From Carettochelys insculpta (taxonomy: Eukaryota > Chordata > Testudines > Carettochelyidae): 64,000 bases of DNA. Shown here in pieces: positions 44,724-56,062 of this stretch. The stretch is taken from the NCBI RefSeq assembly GCF_033958435.1, contig NC_134137.1, positions 122,982,001 through 123,046,000 on the forward strand, read 5' to 3'. The translations under genes and the position numbers were made by a program. Under the pieces are notes generated by a model. That model searched no databases. It had not been told where the DNA came from and saw only the letters and a program-made list of their open reading frames with translations. Position 1 is the stretch's first letter, and every line of letters begins with the position of its first letter.

Positions 44724-44990
44724 GATATGGTGCCACAGGACTTCTTGTTATTTCTGTTCCTCATAGAATGGGGTTTACCAATATAGAAATAAGTCAACTG
44801 CTACTTTGAAATTATTTTGAAATAGAAGTTGCGTTGTGTAGATGCTAGCATAGTTATTTTGAAATAATGGCTGTTATTTTGAAATAACTTTGCTGACCTA
44901 GCCTAAAGTGCCACTGGACTGCTTGTTATTTGTGAAGCTACAGGCTAACATGGCTACCTCTCTGAGGCTACTTATTAAATAAATATATCC
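44724..44990. repeat. Rest of the split tail, MITE remnant and a further tail
   Basis: GATATGGTGCCACAGGACTT at 44724 completes the tail broken by H4. TTATTTTGAAATAATGGCTG words at 44805-44890 are a MITE remnant. AAAGTGCCACTGGACTGCTT and GGCTAACATGGCTACCTCTC at 44905-44965 are another Penelope-like tail. Confidence 0.55.
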
Positions 44991-45022
44991 TACGCAGTAC
45001 TCTGAGTTAAAAAATGAGAAGT

Positions 45023-45345
45023 TACAGATTGAATGTCTCTAGTCCAGCACTCTGTAGTCTGGCAACATCCTGTTATCTGGCATGATTTTAATTAACTGGA
45101 TGTCCACTTATGGGAGTAGACAAGTTTTGCATGTTCCAATAACGTTTGTTTACCAATCCAGGCTCTCAGTGTTTGGTGCCATTATTTAGCTCAAATTTAC
45201 CCCTCAATGTCTTGCAAGAGCCCAGCAAGCATGGGAAGTATTAGTAATGCTGCAAGACAATATTGACCTTCCGTCGTTTGGCAAATTCTCTGGCTCAGCG
45301 CCGGTCAGGTCCCGAAGGTGCTGGAGTACAGGAGTTTACCCTGTA
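45023..45345. mobile_element. Tigger/pogo-like non-autonomous element, copy 2
   Basis: The ends TACAGATTGAATGTC and AGTTTACCCTGTA are decayed inverted repeats. The internal CTGCAAGACAATATTGACCT and TTTGGCAAATTCTC words align with the copy at 14308-14637. No coding capacity. Confidence 0.7.
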
Positions 45346-48300
45346 CTTACCTTTTCGTTTCTCCTGAAATCACACAGAACAGATACTGTGCTGAACTTCT
45401 GGTGCATTTGCTTTCTCTTGGAAAGATTGCTTGTTTGTTCATAATCTGAAAATACCCAGTTGTTTTTTCTCCAGAAACTCTAACTTTAAAAATCTTATTT
45501 AACACCTCAATTATATCAGGCTGTGCTCAGTTAGCTTTATAAGCCTCAGGAGGCTCATGAGCCTCCCCGCCATACCACTCTGCATTTTTCTTGTTGTTAA
45601 TTTAATGCTTATGAAGAGCCCATAAATTTGTATTGATTTTTTCCTTACAGGTTTCAGCCCCATTAGTATATTCTATAAAGCACAGATGGGAGTCTTCAAC
45701 TCATTAGAGGGAGCTAGTTTGATGCTGACCCCATCAATCTGCTCTGTTTTCATTTCAGATACAGAAGTGTTGCTCGAGAGTTTATCTACATGCATCTGCT
45801 CTTGTGCATGTACCTAGATCACAAGTTCTGAAAATAGTGAGGCAGAACAGAGGGAAATAGAAACATTATAATACGGATGAATAGGGAACGTTTGGCATGC
45901 TACCAAGCAGCAAGCATACCTAGATTGACTTTATAATCCTGTTGCATTTAGTTAAGAAAACACAACACCATACATACGCAAATCAATATTCTTGAGAGTT
46001 CGACCTGCTTATGTTTTAATAAAATTAACTCGACTAATACATTGACCACCTCTTCTAAATTTAATCACACTGGGACAATTAGAGTAATTTCATGTTTTCT
46101 ACTTTAGCACTCCTCTGAAATGACTGCATCTGGGTAACTTTAATTACTGATTTGACTCAGTGAAACAGAAAAGAAAAATGGCTTGACACGATTAACAACT
46201 TGTGTTCTTCATTGTGATTTTTTTTCTCTGACAAAATAACCCGGTAGTCATAAAACTCACACTGAGGAAATCTCAGTGGGATAAAGACCACTGTTACAAC
46301 TTCATATGAAAGTGTTTACAGATCTGAAGCTATACACTGCAGGATTATTTTAAAACAAATATTCTGCTCAGAAAATATTTGCAGCTATTTTTATCTTCTC
46401 TCTTCTACAGTAGTGCATGAAAACCGGATCTTTGCTTCATCAGAATCTCTGAGCTTCTGTTGAGGTGCAATTGAAACATAAAAGGGTAGGAATCTCAAAC
46501 AATGTGGTGTTTGTTCATTAAACAGAACCATTGTCTGTGACTCCAATTTCATGAGTCAGTAGCTCCATTTATAGTAACCAGCAATAATGTGTAAGATATC
46601 AAAATTTAAAAAGGGTAAATTTGATTTCAGAAAGAGACATTTCTTGGAGGCTTGGATAGAGGCACAGTGACTGCATACATTGATTGAACTGTTTTTTTTT
46701 GTAGCAAATTTGAGATCATAGGCTCTTAACTTGCAAACACTCACAGCACATTCTTAACTTTATTCAGATGACTAGTTCCATTAGCTCCAATGGGACTGCT
46801 CAGAAGTACAATTAAACTTGTGCTTGACTATTTCAGGATGGCACTCACAAATTCTGATGCTATATGCAAATACCGTGATGTAAAACCACTTTTAGAGTAC
46901 AATCTTAAAATCATATATAGAAACAGCTAGTGTTTCAAATATAACTTAGAAAATTATTCAGATGAGCAGCAATGATGATTATAACTTGGAAAATAACATT
47001 TTTTCCTCATTTTCTTCCCTTCTTTATTGTTAATGAAGACAGGATCTTTGCTTCTTAAGAATTAATCTCCTCCAGCTCATTGTCCTATACTGTAATATCA
47101 CAATAATTTTTGTAGTAACCAATTGTCACCTCACAGTTGGAAGATTATTTTTCAAAGGAAAGCAATTAATTCACTTCAAGTAACTAATTATCGCCCCTCA
47201 CCCTACCCCTCCAAACATTCACCCCAAAAGCTCCCTCATGTACAACTTGATTCACTATGAACAATCTTTCAAAGAAGTAAATAACAAACACGCATCAATA
47301 TACAGAAGCTTATGCCTTAAGTGTGAGAAAATGACATCAGGATCAGACAAATTCTTATTAATCAAAGATCCTATTTTGATATATTAAAGGAAGAGAACTA
47401 GAGGAAATAATATTCAGACAGAGGCAAGCTTTTTCTAAACAGAATGTTTATTTAAAACTATTTACGAGGCATTAGCTTTTGTTTGCAAGCTTTTTCATAT
47501 GAAATTGTAACAGAGCACAAGTGGGCATCTTAAAGACCTCAGTTATGATAGCTATGACTTTATTAGTGACACATTAGTTTTGGTTATTGGTTTTCAGTAC
47601 ATATGACAAGTAGAGGTGGACTTGTTAAGCATTAATATTTAAATAGTCGGGAGAGGGAGTTAATTACCCTCCATCCGCTAAGCAGTTCAAATTTTATGTT
47701 CTAATAGAAGGAAAACATTCTGTTCCAGGCTCATTTTGTCATGATGACTGTATTGAATGAGATATTGGCAAAATGTGTTGATTACAACATTAAGGATTTC
47801 TAGAAAAGTCAACAACTAGTGACACGAGAAAATTACTGATTAAAAACAGTCAGTGCAGCTTTTTTGTCACACATGCTTAAAAAATGTTAAATGAAATTAC
47901 AATGAAATGTTAACATACTACATCACACATTATTTGTACAGAATTATGTTACTATTCAAAGAACCTGGCTAAAGATTCTGGCTTGCCAGCTGGGAAACCC
48001 TCCTCCCCGAGTATGCTAGAAAGGGTGAGTGCACCTCTCCTCTTTTTGGCACGTTTGGCCCTATTTTAACTGAACGGCTTAAGGGTATATTGCAGCAGAA
48101 TGAAATTTCAGATTCGTGGTTACCCACTGTTTTTTTTAAACCAATAGAAACAACTGAACAAACCCCTACAACATGGGTGCCAATCCTGCAGCCGTTTGTA
48201 CTAGTACAGACCATGTCCACCTGGAATCAGTGGGCACAGGGTCTGTGTTTGGGGCCAAATGCAGACATGGGATAATGCAGTAGGTCAAATGAATAAAAAA

Positions 48301-48711
48301 AAAATAAAACGCTCTTGTCTCTTCATTGCTAAATATTTTCTTTTTAATTGACATAGTCCCTAGTTTGCGATGGACCCCAGTAAATAACAACCAGATATGG
48401 GTTTCTCTGATGGGGAGAAAGATTTGAATAGGGGGGTCTTCCTCTTCTAAAGATCACGCTCTAACCAGTCATGGAAGAGTCTGACCAGTGTTGGGGGTGG
48501 GTGATGGGGGTGGGGAAGGAGGGAAGAAGAGATGCTCCCTAAAACTCTCCTGTTGTAGTTGCTTTGCTTTGGATAAATACTTAGAATCTCTGGACTAGAG
48601 AGGCACTCTGTAGTCTTATGCTTATGCTGTCTGCTTGAGGCACCCAGAGCCTGGGCCTCTTTCTCTAGTTGTACACAGTGGGACAACTTCAGTGGGAGAG
48701 ATGGAGAAAGT
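45346..48711. other. Long TE-poor AT-rich stretch
   Basis: No open frame above 90 residues and no clear repeat over more than 3 kb. Several homeodomain-like TAATTA and TAATTG words occur, as in vertebrate gene-desert DNA, but no conserved element can be proven without alignment. Confidence 0.4.
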
Positions 48712-48721
48712 CCCACTACAA

Positions 48722-48850
48722 AATATCCCAGAGCTCAGCGGTTAGAAATAGGACACCCAAGCACCAAAACTCTTTTTTTCCTATGAGCTAGAGTTGATGT
48801 CAAATCTCCCACCTCCTGAGTATGCTAGTCACTGAGCTTCCAGTTATATG
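48722..48850. repeat. Possible tRNA-like SINE relic
   Basis: GAGCTCAGCGGTTAGAAATA on the plus strand and, on the minus strand, CTCAGTGACTAGCATACTC resemble degenerate tRNA-SINE heads similar to those near 4150-4400. The evidence is weak. Confidence 0.3.
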
Positions 48851-48973
48851 GGATGGGGCATTCCATTCACCTCTATTTTATATGGCATGGATGTACTTAG
48901 ATCCCACGTCCTGCATCAGGCTCCAAAAGGAATCTAGATATGGGAATATCTACCTGTTGAATCCCACTAAGGC

Positions 48974-49634
48974 TTAGGTCTGGGGTAGGCAACCAAAATA
49001 GCAAGAAAAGACATTTTTTTCAAATTCAGTAAAAAACTCAATTATTCAAGAGCCACAATGCATGTGAATATGAGATGATCCTTAATAAATAATATCATAC
49101 CATACTTTTTGTATCTCCTAGTTTAAGAACAGTGCACACACTGATTTGTAATGTGATACATGTTTACTACAGGACACTCACAAGCTTTTTACATATTCTA
49201 TTTCCTCACATATTACTTGTTTGAATTTGTACCATGATCTTCCTAACTTTTACTTCTGAACATATTTTGATTATGCCAATTTTACTTCACGTTTAATTTC
49301 AGTTGTCTTTCTTAAAATGCGTGTTGCCCTTCACAACAGGAATGCCAAAAGCTTCTCTTTCCTTTTCAAAGTCAAAACTCTATCAGCAACACAATTAAAA
49401 CACAGCTACAGTATCATATCCCACAATGCACTGCACCTATTAAAGGGGGAGTTATCCAACATTTCAAGATCACATATTGTTTGATATTTAGATATTAATT
49501 GTTCCTTGTTGGACTTTTAGATATTCACTGTTTATCAAAAATATTTTTTTTAAAAAGATTTTGGAATTATAGTGTCGGGAGCCACAAAGAAGTCATTAAA
49601 GAGCTCCAGAGCCCCAGGTTACAGACCTCTGGCT
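48974..49634. mobile_element. hAT-like non-autonomous repeat
   Basis: The left TGGGGTAGGCAACC and the right GGTTACAGACCTCTGG are imperfect inverted ends of the CAGGGGTNGGCAACC kind seen in hAT elements. The interior has AAGAGCCACAATGCATGTG and GAGCCACAAAGAAGTCATTA. No frame is present. Confidence 0.45.
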
Positions 49635-49822
49635 TAAACAGACATTAGGTGCTCAGAGGTGCTTTACGGACATTACAAATGGAAACAGGTACTAGCCGAC
49701 AGTTTTGTAAATGCCATTAAGTGTTCATATGAAACATTTAGGTACCCAAAATGACAGCTAGGTGCCAGACTCCCTTTGTGAACCTAACCCTAGTACAAGG
49801 AAATTGTACTAGGCTGTCTTAG

Positions 49823-49862
49823 TGCTTAAGCTGGCATCTTCACCACTAGGCCATCCTTCATG
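49823..49862 (-). repeat. tRNA-like head, possible SINE fragment
   Basis: The minus strand reads GGATGGCCTAGTGGTGAAG. TGGCCTAGTGG is an excellent A-box match. No acceptor stem or clear B-box pairs with it, so it is probably a SINE relic and not a tRNA gene. Confidence 0.4.
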
Positions 49863-50433
49863 CAATCCTTTACCCTGGTCTCTGGAACATCAAAAAGAAA
49901 ATAAAAACACCAGGAGAGTTTGAGTTCTGCTTTAGTCACAGTAGATGTGATCACACTGGATCAGATAAAACCTTTACTCAGACAACAATTACTTCAAAGA
50001 AATGGGACCTTCACTTATGGAAGGATTTGACCCATAAAGCTTGGCCCGGCTTAAGTCAATTGACTGCAATGGGGACAAGATTCCACCCAGAGTATTTTCT
50101 GCACTTGAGATTCTACATTAGAGTCATCATGCCTTTGAGTGAACATAGACTAGTACATCCGTTTCAGTGTTGCTCACCTATCATTCTTATTCACATCATA
50201 TTTGTACCTAATGGGGTCCTGATCCCAACAGAATCCTTTGTCTTGGGCATTGGAGAAATCTATAAGAACCCATGGTCCCTGCCTTGAAGAGTTTCACAGC
50301 TAAAGAGAAGACAAACTACATTCCTATAAAAGTATGAATGTAAAATGAGGTATGGAGAGGAGGGTGAGGTTCCTAATTTAAAAACCACTTTTTCCCAATG
50401 TGACTTCAGATGATAATTCCAAAGCCTCCCTTA
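49863..50433. other. Unique spacer, nothing recognised
   Basis: One 86-residue frame (50027-50287, plus) without a recognisable domain. No repeat ends. Confidence 0.4.
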
Positions 50434-50835
50434 GGCTACGTCTACATGTGCCCCAAACTTCGAAATGGCCACACAAATGGCCATTTCGAAGTTTACTAAT
50501 GAAGAGCTGAAATGCATATTCAGCGCTTCATTAGCATGCGGGTGGCAGTGGCACTTCAAAATTGACGTGGCTTGCTGCCGCGCGTCCCGTCCTGACGGGG
50601 CTCCTTTTCGAAAGGACCCTGCCTACTTCGAAGTCCCCTTATTCCCATCAGCTGATTTCGAAAAGGAGCCCCGTCTGGATGAGACGCGCGGCGGCAAGCC
50701 GCATCAATTTCGAAGTGCCGCTGCCGCCCGCATGCTAATGAAGCGCTGACTATGCATTTCAGCGCTTCATGAGTAAACTTTGAAATGGCCATTTGCGTGG
50801 CCATTTCGAAGTTTGGGGCACATGTAGACACGGCC
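50434..50835. mobile_element. Near-perfect palindromic Harbinger-type MITE
   Basis: The ends GGCTACGTCTACATGTGCCC and GGGCACATGTAGACACGGCC (one extra G in the spacing) are flanked by TTA (50431-50433 and 50836-50838). The arms mirror each other over about 190 bp each (CAAACTTCGAAATGGCCA, GCGCTTCATTAGCATGCGGG, CCTTTTCGAAAGGACC), making it the least decayed palindrome here. Frames on both strands are mirror shadows. It looks like a recent insertion of the TTCGAAATGGCC subfamily. Confidence 0.92.
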
Positions 50836-50838
50836 TTA

Positions 50839-52064
50839 GTGTGGTGTCCAAGTTCTTGTATCAAGGGATAAGTTGTGCATTTGCATAAGACTGTTTTCTA
50901 GCCTTTAGTAGCTTACTTTGTTGATGATGCCATATCCCATTTTATGCATGTTTTATAATGCTTGCTCAAGGTCTATATAGTCCAGAGATACTATACTAAT
51001 TATAATATTTTCACTAAGAATTATTATTTAAGGCTGTTAGCTGATTGTAGCTCTGTAGATTGCATTGATGAAAACTCAATGCCAAGATTTTACAGTATAG
51101 GAGCCAAGAATCCCATTTGACTTGCCTGCATCAGCTACATGGAAATTGCATCTAAGAGAAGACCTTGTGCTTGCATTGCCCAGACAGCATAAGTTTAATG
51201 AGGCTCAAATGCTACGCAGTTCTCCTGCAGAACTAAAATAGAAAGGTAAAATGAAATATGGCAAAATTAGATTGGCAGTGTTTCAAAACATCTCTGAAAT
51301 GACCAAAGTGACCCACCCAATGATGAAGGAAAGTCAGCAACTAATTACAACGCAGAACTTAGGGGAGTAAATGGCTCAGGATATTGGAAAGGGGAAATGG
51401 AGTCCTCTGCTAACAGGTTTCTGTTTCAAAACAAGTCCACGCTGTAAAATGTGAAACACTCTTGGCTGATGGCCTGTGGCAAACCAGCTGTGATCAGTTT
51501 AATTCCCAGTCTACAAGTCCACATAAAAAGAGCTACCACTAATTCCAAGCTTGCAGTAGCGTAACTTGTAAATGAAACTCAAATTTAATGTGAACTCACA
51601 CAATGCCCTCCTCAGAGTGCTCTCTCCCTGTATTAGGAGCCTTCCCCTGCTAGGTTTAGATTCCCACAGCAATATGTATTGTTTTGTGGAGTAAGGCTCA
51701 CCGTATATTTTTAAATGCTTTTGGCCTCTCTAGAGGAGAGTTGGTGGGCTTTCTTCTTTCTCCAGAGACTGTTTTCCTTCAGGAACTGGTTTGTTTCCCT
51801 CCTAATTTATTCTTAGTCTCTCCTTGCTCTCATTTCTTCTGACACAAGATTTCCTTCAGAGCCTAAGCTCTTCAAAATTTTCCTGATATAAAGGGTGTTT
51901 GGGCACAACCCCTATTTATTAGGAGATGCTCAAAAGGGGGTTGTGAGCAAATGGAGTCCAGCAAGTCAAGCACCCTAATAAGTAGAACTGAGGAACTCAA
52001 GACTGCAGCACCTTAAACAATGAGGAGACAGCAAGAGCAGAAGTTTGCCATGCCAATATTCTAA
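50839..52064. other. Unique AT-rich stretch, nothing recognised
   Basis: No frame or repeat recognised. Confidence 0.4.
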
Positions 52065-52309
52065 GGGTATGCTTGTACAGCAAATACTGTGCACAGGCTA
52101 GAAAACCAGGGCTAGCTTGAATGCAGACACTGAGGATAATAATAGCAATGAAAACTGTGCTAGTGTAACACATGTGGCATTCTGGGCCTGTATTCAACTT
52201 GCTAGCCTGCTCTGAAGCCCATGTTCTCTTCACTGCTACTGCTACATGCACTAGTAGGAGTTAAGCTAGCTTGGCTAACATGCACAGATTTGCTGTGTAA
52301 ACATAACCC
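52065..52309. mobile_element. Inverted-repeat non-autonomous element, class uncertain
   Basis: The left end GGGTATGCTTGTACAGCAAAT pairs imperfectly with the right end ATTTGCTGTGTAAACATAACCC. GGGCTAGCTTGAATGCAGAC and mirrored TTAAGCTAGCTTGGC lie inside. It is about 245 bp with no coding capacity. A target duplication could not be fixed. Confidence 0.6.
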
Positions 52310-53840
52310 AAGTCAACTATAAATGAGAAGGGAGGATCCAAGTGGGAAGGGATGCAAGGCCTGCGGCAAGACAACGGAGGGGGATGGGGGCGGGATGGAA
52401 AGAGACTGTCTGGATCTCTTCATTTTCTCATTGTCCAGGGTATAGAAAGAGTGTTGATACTTAACACTTCTGTTTCTGGATATCCAGAAATGGAGGTGCC
52501 GTGGTATTTTGGAGCAGGCTGAGAGAATATGGGTTGTGGTTTGGGATGGTGCTTGGAAGGTGATTGAGATAAAACTGTTTGCTCATCTCTTAATTAAGAG
52601 ATCTGCCAAGGAGATGAACTAACACAGAGACAGAACTGTCCCCTGGGCTTAAAAGTGAGCCTTTCGGATCAGGGTTGCAGCTGGCTATGTGCCATGTGGG
52701 AAAATGTTCATTGCTGATGTCTGCCTGGGCTGCCCACTATCCATGGATCAATACTTCAATTGCCCAGGCTGTCAGTCCAGAATCTTTCACAAGAAATTGC
52801 TAATTTTTGGTTTAAAATCTAGCTTTTAAGTATGGGCTACAACCAAGTCCCCTTATGGCTAAGATGTAGTTATAAATAATATATCCAAAACTCTATTTTT
52901 GAATCCTTCCATTGCAACTTTTATACAACTTTTATTGCATTAGCTGACTTTGGTAGTTATTTTGATTGAACTAAGCCTCTATGCAACAATACTACCACCA
53001 TGTCATAGGAAACAAAAAATAACTCCCAAATGGCTTGTAGGATGAGCTTACATTAAAATAAATCTACAGCCTTTTTATTGCTGCATTAATTTCTAGCTCA
53101 GGAAGCATGAGGACATCAATTCTTTTTTTTTCCTTTAAGAGATTGAGAGTCTTTGAGAGTATCTTAAATCTTTGTTGTAGAATACAATACTTGACAAGTA
53201 TCACTAACTTTTCTTATGTAAGGAATGTGGAAGCCATAGTGGGTTTTCTCAGGTCATTAGAGGCAAATTCATGTGGATGGTATAATCAGAAGCGAGATTT
53301 GCTGCAATGACAGATTCTTGGCTGCGGGAAGGATGTAATGAATATGAACAAAGGAATCTGAGGAATGTGTTTACAGATCACTTACATGGAAAGGAAAGAG
53401 TTTCAGTGTGTGTCTATGTAAACAAATAGTTGCTTTGTTTGCAAGACCTGCTGGGTAGCAGATGAAGCAGTGGTGTTTCACTTGTTGTAAAGTCGCAACT
53501 TAAGTTATTATCCAGTGTTGGAATTGTGGAATATCAACAATGCTTGAAATTATTGTGGGAATACAGGGCAGTCATCATCGCTGGGTAAGATGTAGATCAC
53601 ATAGTGCTTCCCTCAGCAGAGCACTATGGTGCAGAAGAGGGAGGGTGTGCTGGTTGAACCATCTGGAAGTCTCTTGGCCCTGTAGCCATATGTCTGGTTT
53701 GACTAGTTCCTCCTCACACTGTTCAAAGACAGAGCTAATGCTAAGACCAGTTCTAGGGTCCATAATTATTCTGTGAGAATCCATCCTGGTAGATATTGAG
53801 ATTCTTGGGGCTATGCCTGGAGCTGAAGCCACTGAGAGCT
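52310..53840. other. Unique stretch, nothing recognised
   Basis: Short anonymous frames only (for example 53107-53310 plus). No repeat boundary. Confidence 0.4.
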
Positions 53841-54125
53841 GAAAATTACTGCTGAAGCCATGCAGAGCTGAAATCACAGGGTTTTGCCTCAAGCCAAACC
53901 CACAAAACAGCAGACAAGCGGCCGGCAGGGGTGGCCAGCAGAGAGCAGTGGGTGAGCAGTTGGCAGACAGCAGTGGGCAAACAACCAGCAAGAGGTGGAC
54001 TGTGGCAACTGGCAGGTGATCCTGCGCTGGTATGGCAAGAGTCTCCGTGCTGATGCATGTGTGAACTCTGGGTTGGTACAGGCCAAACTGCACTGTGAGT
54101 GGAGAGCTGAGGCACAGGTACACCC
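53841..54125. repeat. Degenerate GC-rich tandem words (GGCNNNCAGCAG type)
   Basis: Spaced repeats such as GCAGACAAGCGGCCGGCAGG, CCAGCAGAGAGCAGTGGGTG and TTGGCAGACAGCAGTGGGCA suggest an old minisatellite or retroelement piece. Antisense frames of 88-182 residues arise from its composition. Confidence 0.35.
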
Positions 54126-54480
54126 TATGGGTGTGTCTACACAGGAGCCCACCATCGAAAGAGCAAAATCAAAATTCAGAAATCAATATACCGTCTTTTG
54201 ACAGAACACAACCACACAGCAAAGGCAGGTTGCAGTTCCGACCCACTCTTTTGAAGACCCTGTCCCATTATTTCAAAAGAGAGCATCCACTCATGTACGA
54301 ACGCTCTTTTGAAAGAAGGGAGGCGGAGATGCCGCGGACGGGGTTGCATGGCCGCCAAGCCCTTCTGGGGCCCGCAGCCAGCTGCCGCCTTAAAGGGCCT
54401 CCCTTCACCTCCCCAGCCCTACACTAGCCGAGGCCTGACGAGCTGCCAGGAGCAACGCAGGACCCCAGCGCAGCAGCACC

Positions 54481-55849
54481 ATGGCCAATGACACCCTGCT
54501 TCTTGCACTGGATGCAGACATTGCGGGCACTGTTGCCTGTGTTGTCTGCATGGTCGCCGCAGCTGCTCCCCTCCTCCTTGGGAGACAGAACAGTCCCCCT
54601 GAGGACACGGAGCACGCCCAGCCAACACCCTGCCCCCTTGCACTCCGGCGCCTGTGGAGCCACCCCAGCAGCACGGTCTGGTGGGAGAGACTGATTCTGG
54701 GGCAATGGGATGAAGTCACCTGGCTCTGGAACTTTCGCATGAACCGTGACACCTTCCAGGAACTGTGTCACTGGCTGGCACCTGCATTGAGGCATCAGGA
54801 CACCACCATGCAGCCTGCGCTTCCCCTCGAGAAGCGAGTTGCCATTGTGGTGTGGAAACTGGCCACCCCAGACTCCTACCGCTCAGTGGATCACCAGTTT
54901 GGGGTGGGCAAGGCCACTGTTGGAGCAGTGCTCATGGAGGTAAGCCGGGCCCAGGGGACACTCCCACCACGGGAAGGGGGCCCATGGACACAGGGACCTC
55001 TTGGGGGTTGCTGGCTGGGGGGGCAGGAGAGAGTTGCCAGGTGGGAACACCCTGCCACACCCTCACGAGAGTTCATGGCCTCCCTCCCTTCAGGTTGTCC
55101 ATGCCCTGAACGCCATGCTTCTGCACTGGGTCATCTGCGTTGGGGATCTGGACTCCATCATCGAGAGTTTCTCTTCTTTGGGGTTCCCAAACTGCTTTGG
55201 TGCCCTGGACGGGATGCATATCCCCATCTGCACCCCACCACACAGTGCTGCCCACTATATCAACTGGAAGGGCTACCACTCGGTGGTCCTCCAGGCCCTG
55301 GTGGACCACAAAGGTCGGTTCATGGACATCTACGTGGGCTGGTCGGGGCAAACCCACAATCCCAGAGTCTTCTGCAATTGTGGCCTGTGCCGGCATATGG
55401 AGGCTGGCACCTTCATCCCCCAGTGGGATATGCCAGTTGGGGACACCACCATGCCGCTATGCATAGTTGCGGATGCGGCATACCCCCTACTGCCGTGGCT
55501 GATGCGGCCCTACACTGGCCACCTTGACCTCAGCAGGGAGGCCTTCAACACTCACCTCAACCAGGCCCGGCACGTGGTTGAGTGGGCCTTTGGGCACCTC
55601 AAGGGGTGGTGCCGGTGCCTTTTTGCCTACCTCAAGGTGGAGATACACAATGTCCCACAAGTGGTGGGCGCCTGCTGCATCCTCCACAACGTTGTGGAGG
55701 CCAAGGGGGATGCCTACATCCAGGGGTGGGCGGCTGAGGCCACCATGGGATTTGAGCAGCTGGCTGCTGTCGCCAGCCGCCAGGAGAACCACAATGGTGT
55801 CTGGATCCAGGAGGCCCTTCGTGCAAGTCTCCCCCCAGGGCCACACTGA
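54481..55849 (+). CDS. Harbinger DDE transposase of H5, open frame, catalytic Asp changed
   Basis: Exon 1 is 54481-54939 (MANDTLLLALDAD). The intron is 54940-55093 (GTAAGCCG to CCCTTCAG). Exon 2 is 55094-55849, stop TGA. It encodes 404 residues with no stop or frameshift. Blocks match H2: WNFRMNRDTFQELCHW, SYRSVDHQFGVGKATVGAV, NCFGALDGMHIPI (first Asp kept) and VVEWAFGHLKG (Glu kept). The second catalytic position reads GQTHNPRVF, with Asn where H2 and H4 have Asp, so cleavage activity is doubtful. A hydrophobic N-terminal run (AGTVACVVCMVAAAAPLLL) replaces the Gln-rich start of H2. AATAAA for its 3' end is near 55990. Confidence 0.85.
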
Positions 55850-56062
55850 GCACCTCAATGCCCACACCTCCCCCTCCCCCCATACATCCACCCCCCCACC
55901 ACATGCACCACCACCACCACCATGCCATGCCTCCCCCCCATGGGACCATGGGAAACGGGTAGTGGTGCACAACATAAACCTTTGTCAATAATAAACTGTA
56001 AAACAACTGGTGTAAAAGTTCAACAACTATGTACAATGTGTATGGGGGGTATAAGGTGGGGG

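Noticed and set aside
50465..50864. Similar proteins predicted on both strands (94 and 102 residues)
   Set aside because: They are mirror images created by a palindromic MITE, not genes.
53575..54155. 182-, 89- and 88-residue minus-strand frames
   Set aside because: They lie antisense to a degenerate GC-rich tandem region and share no family signature.
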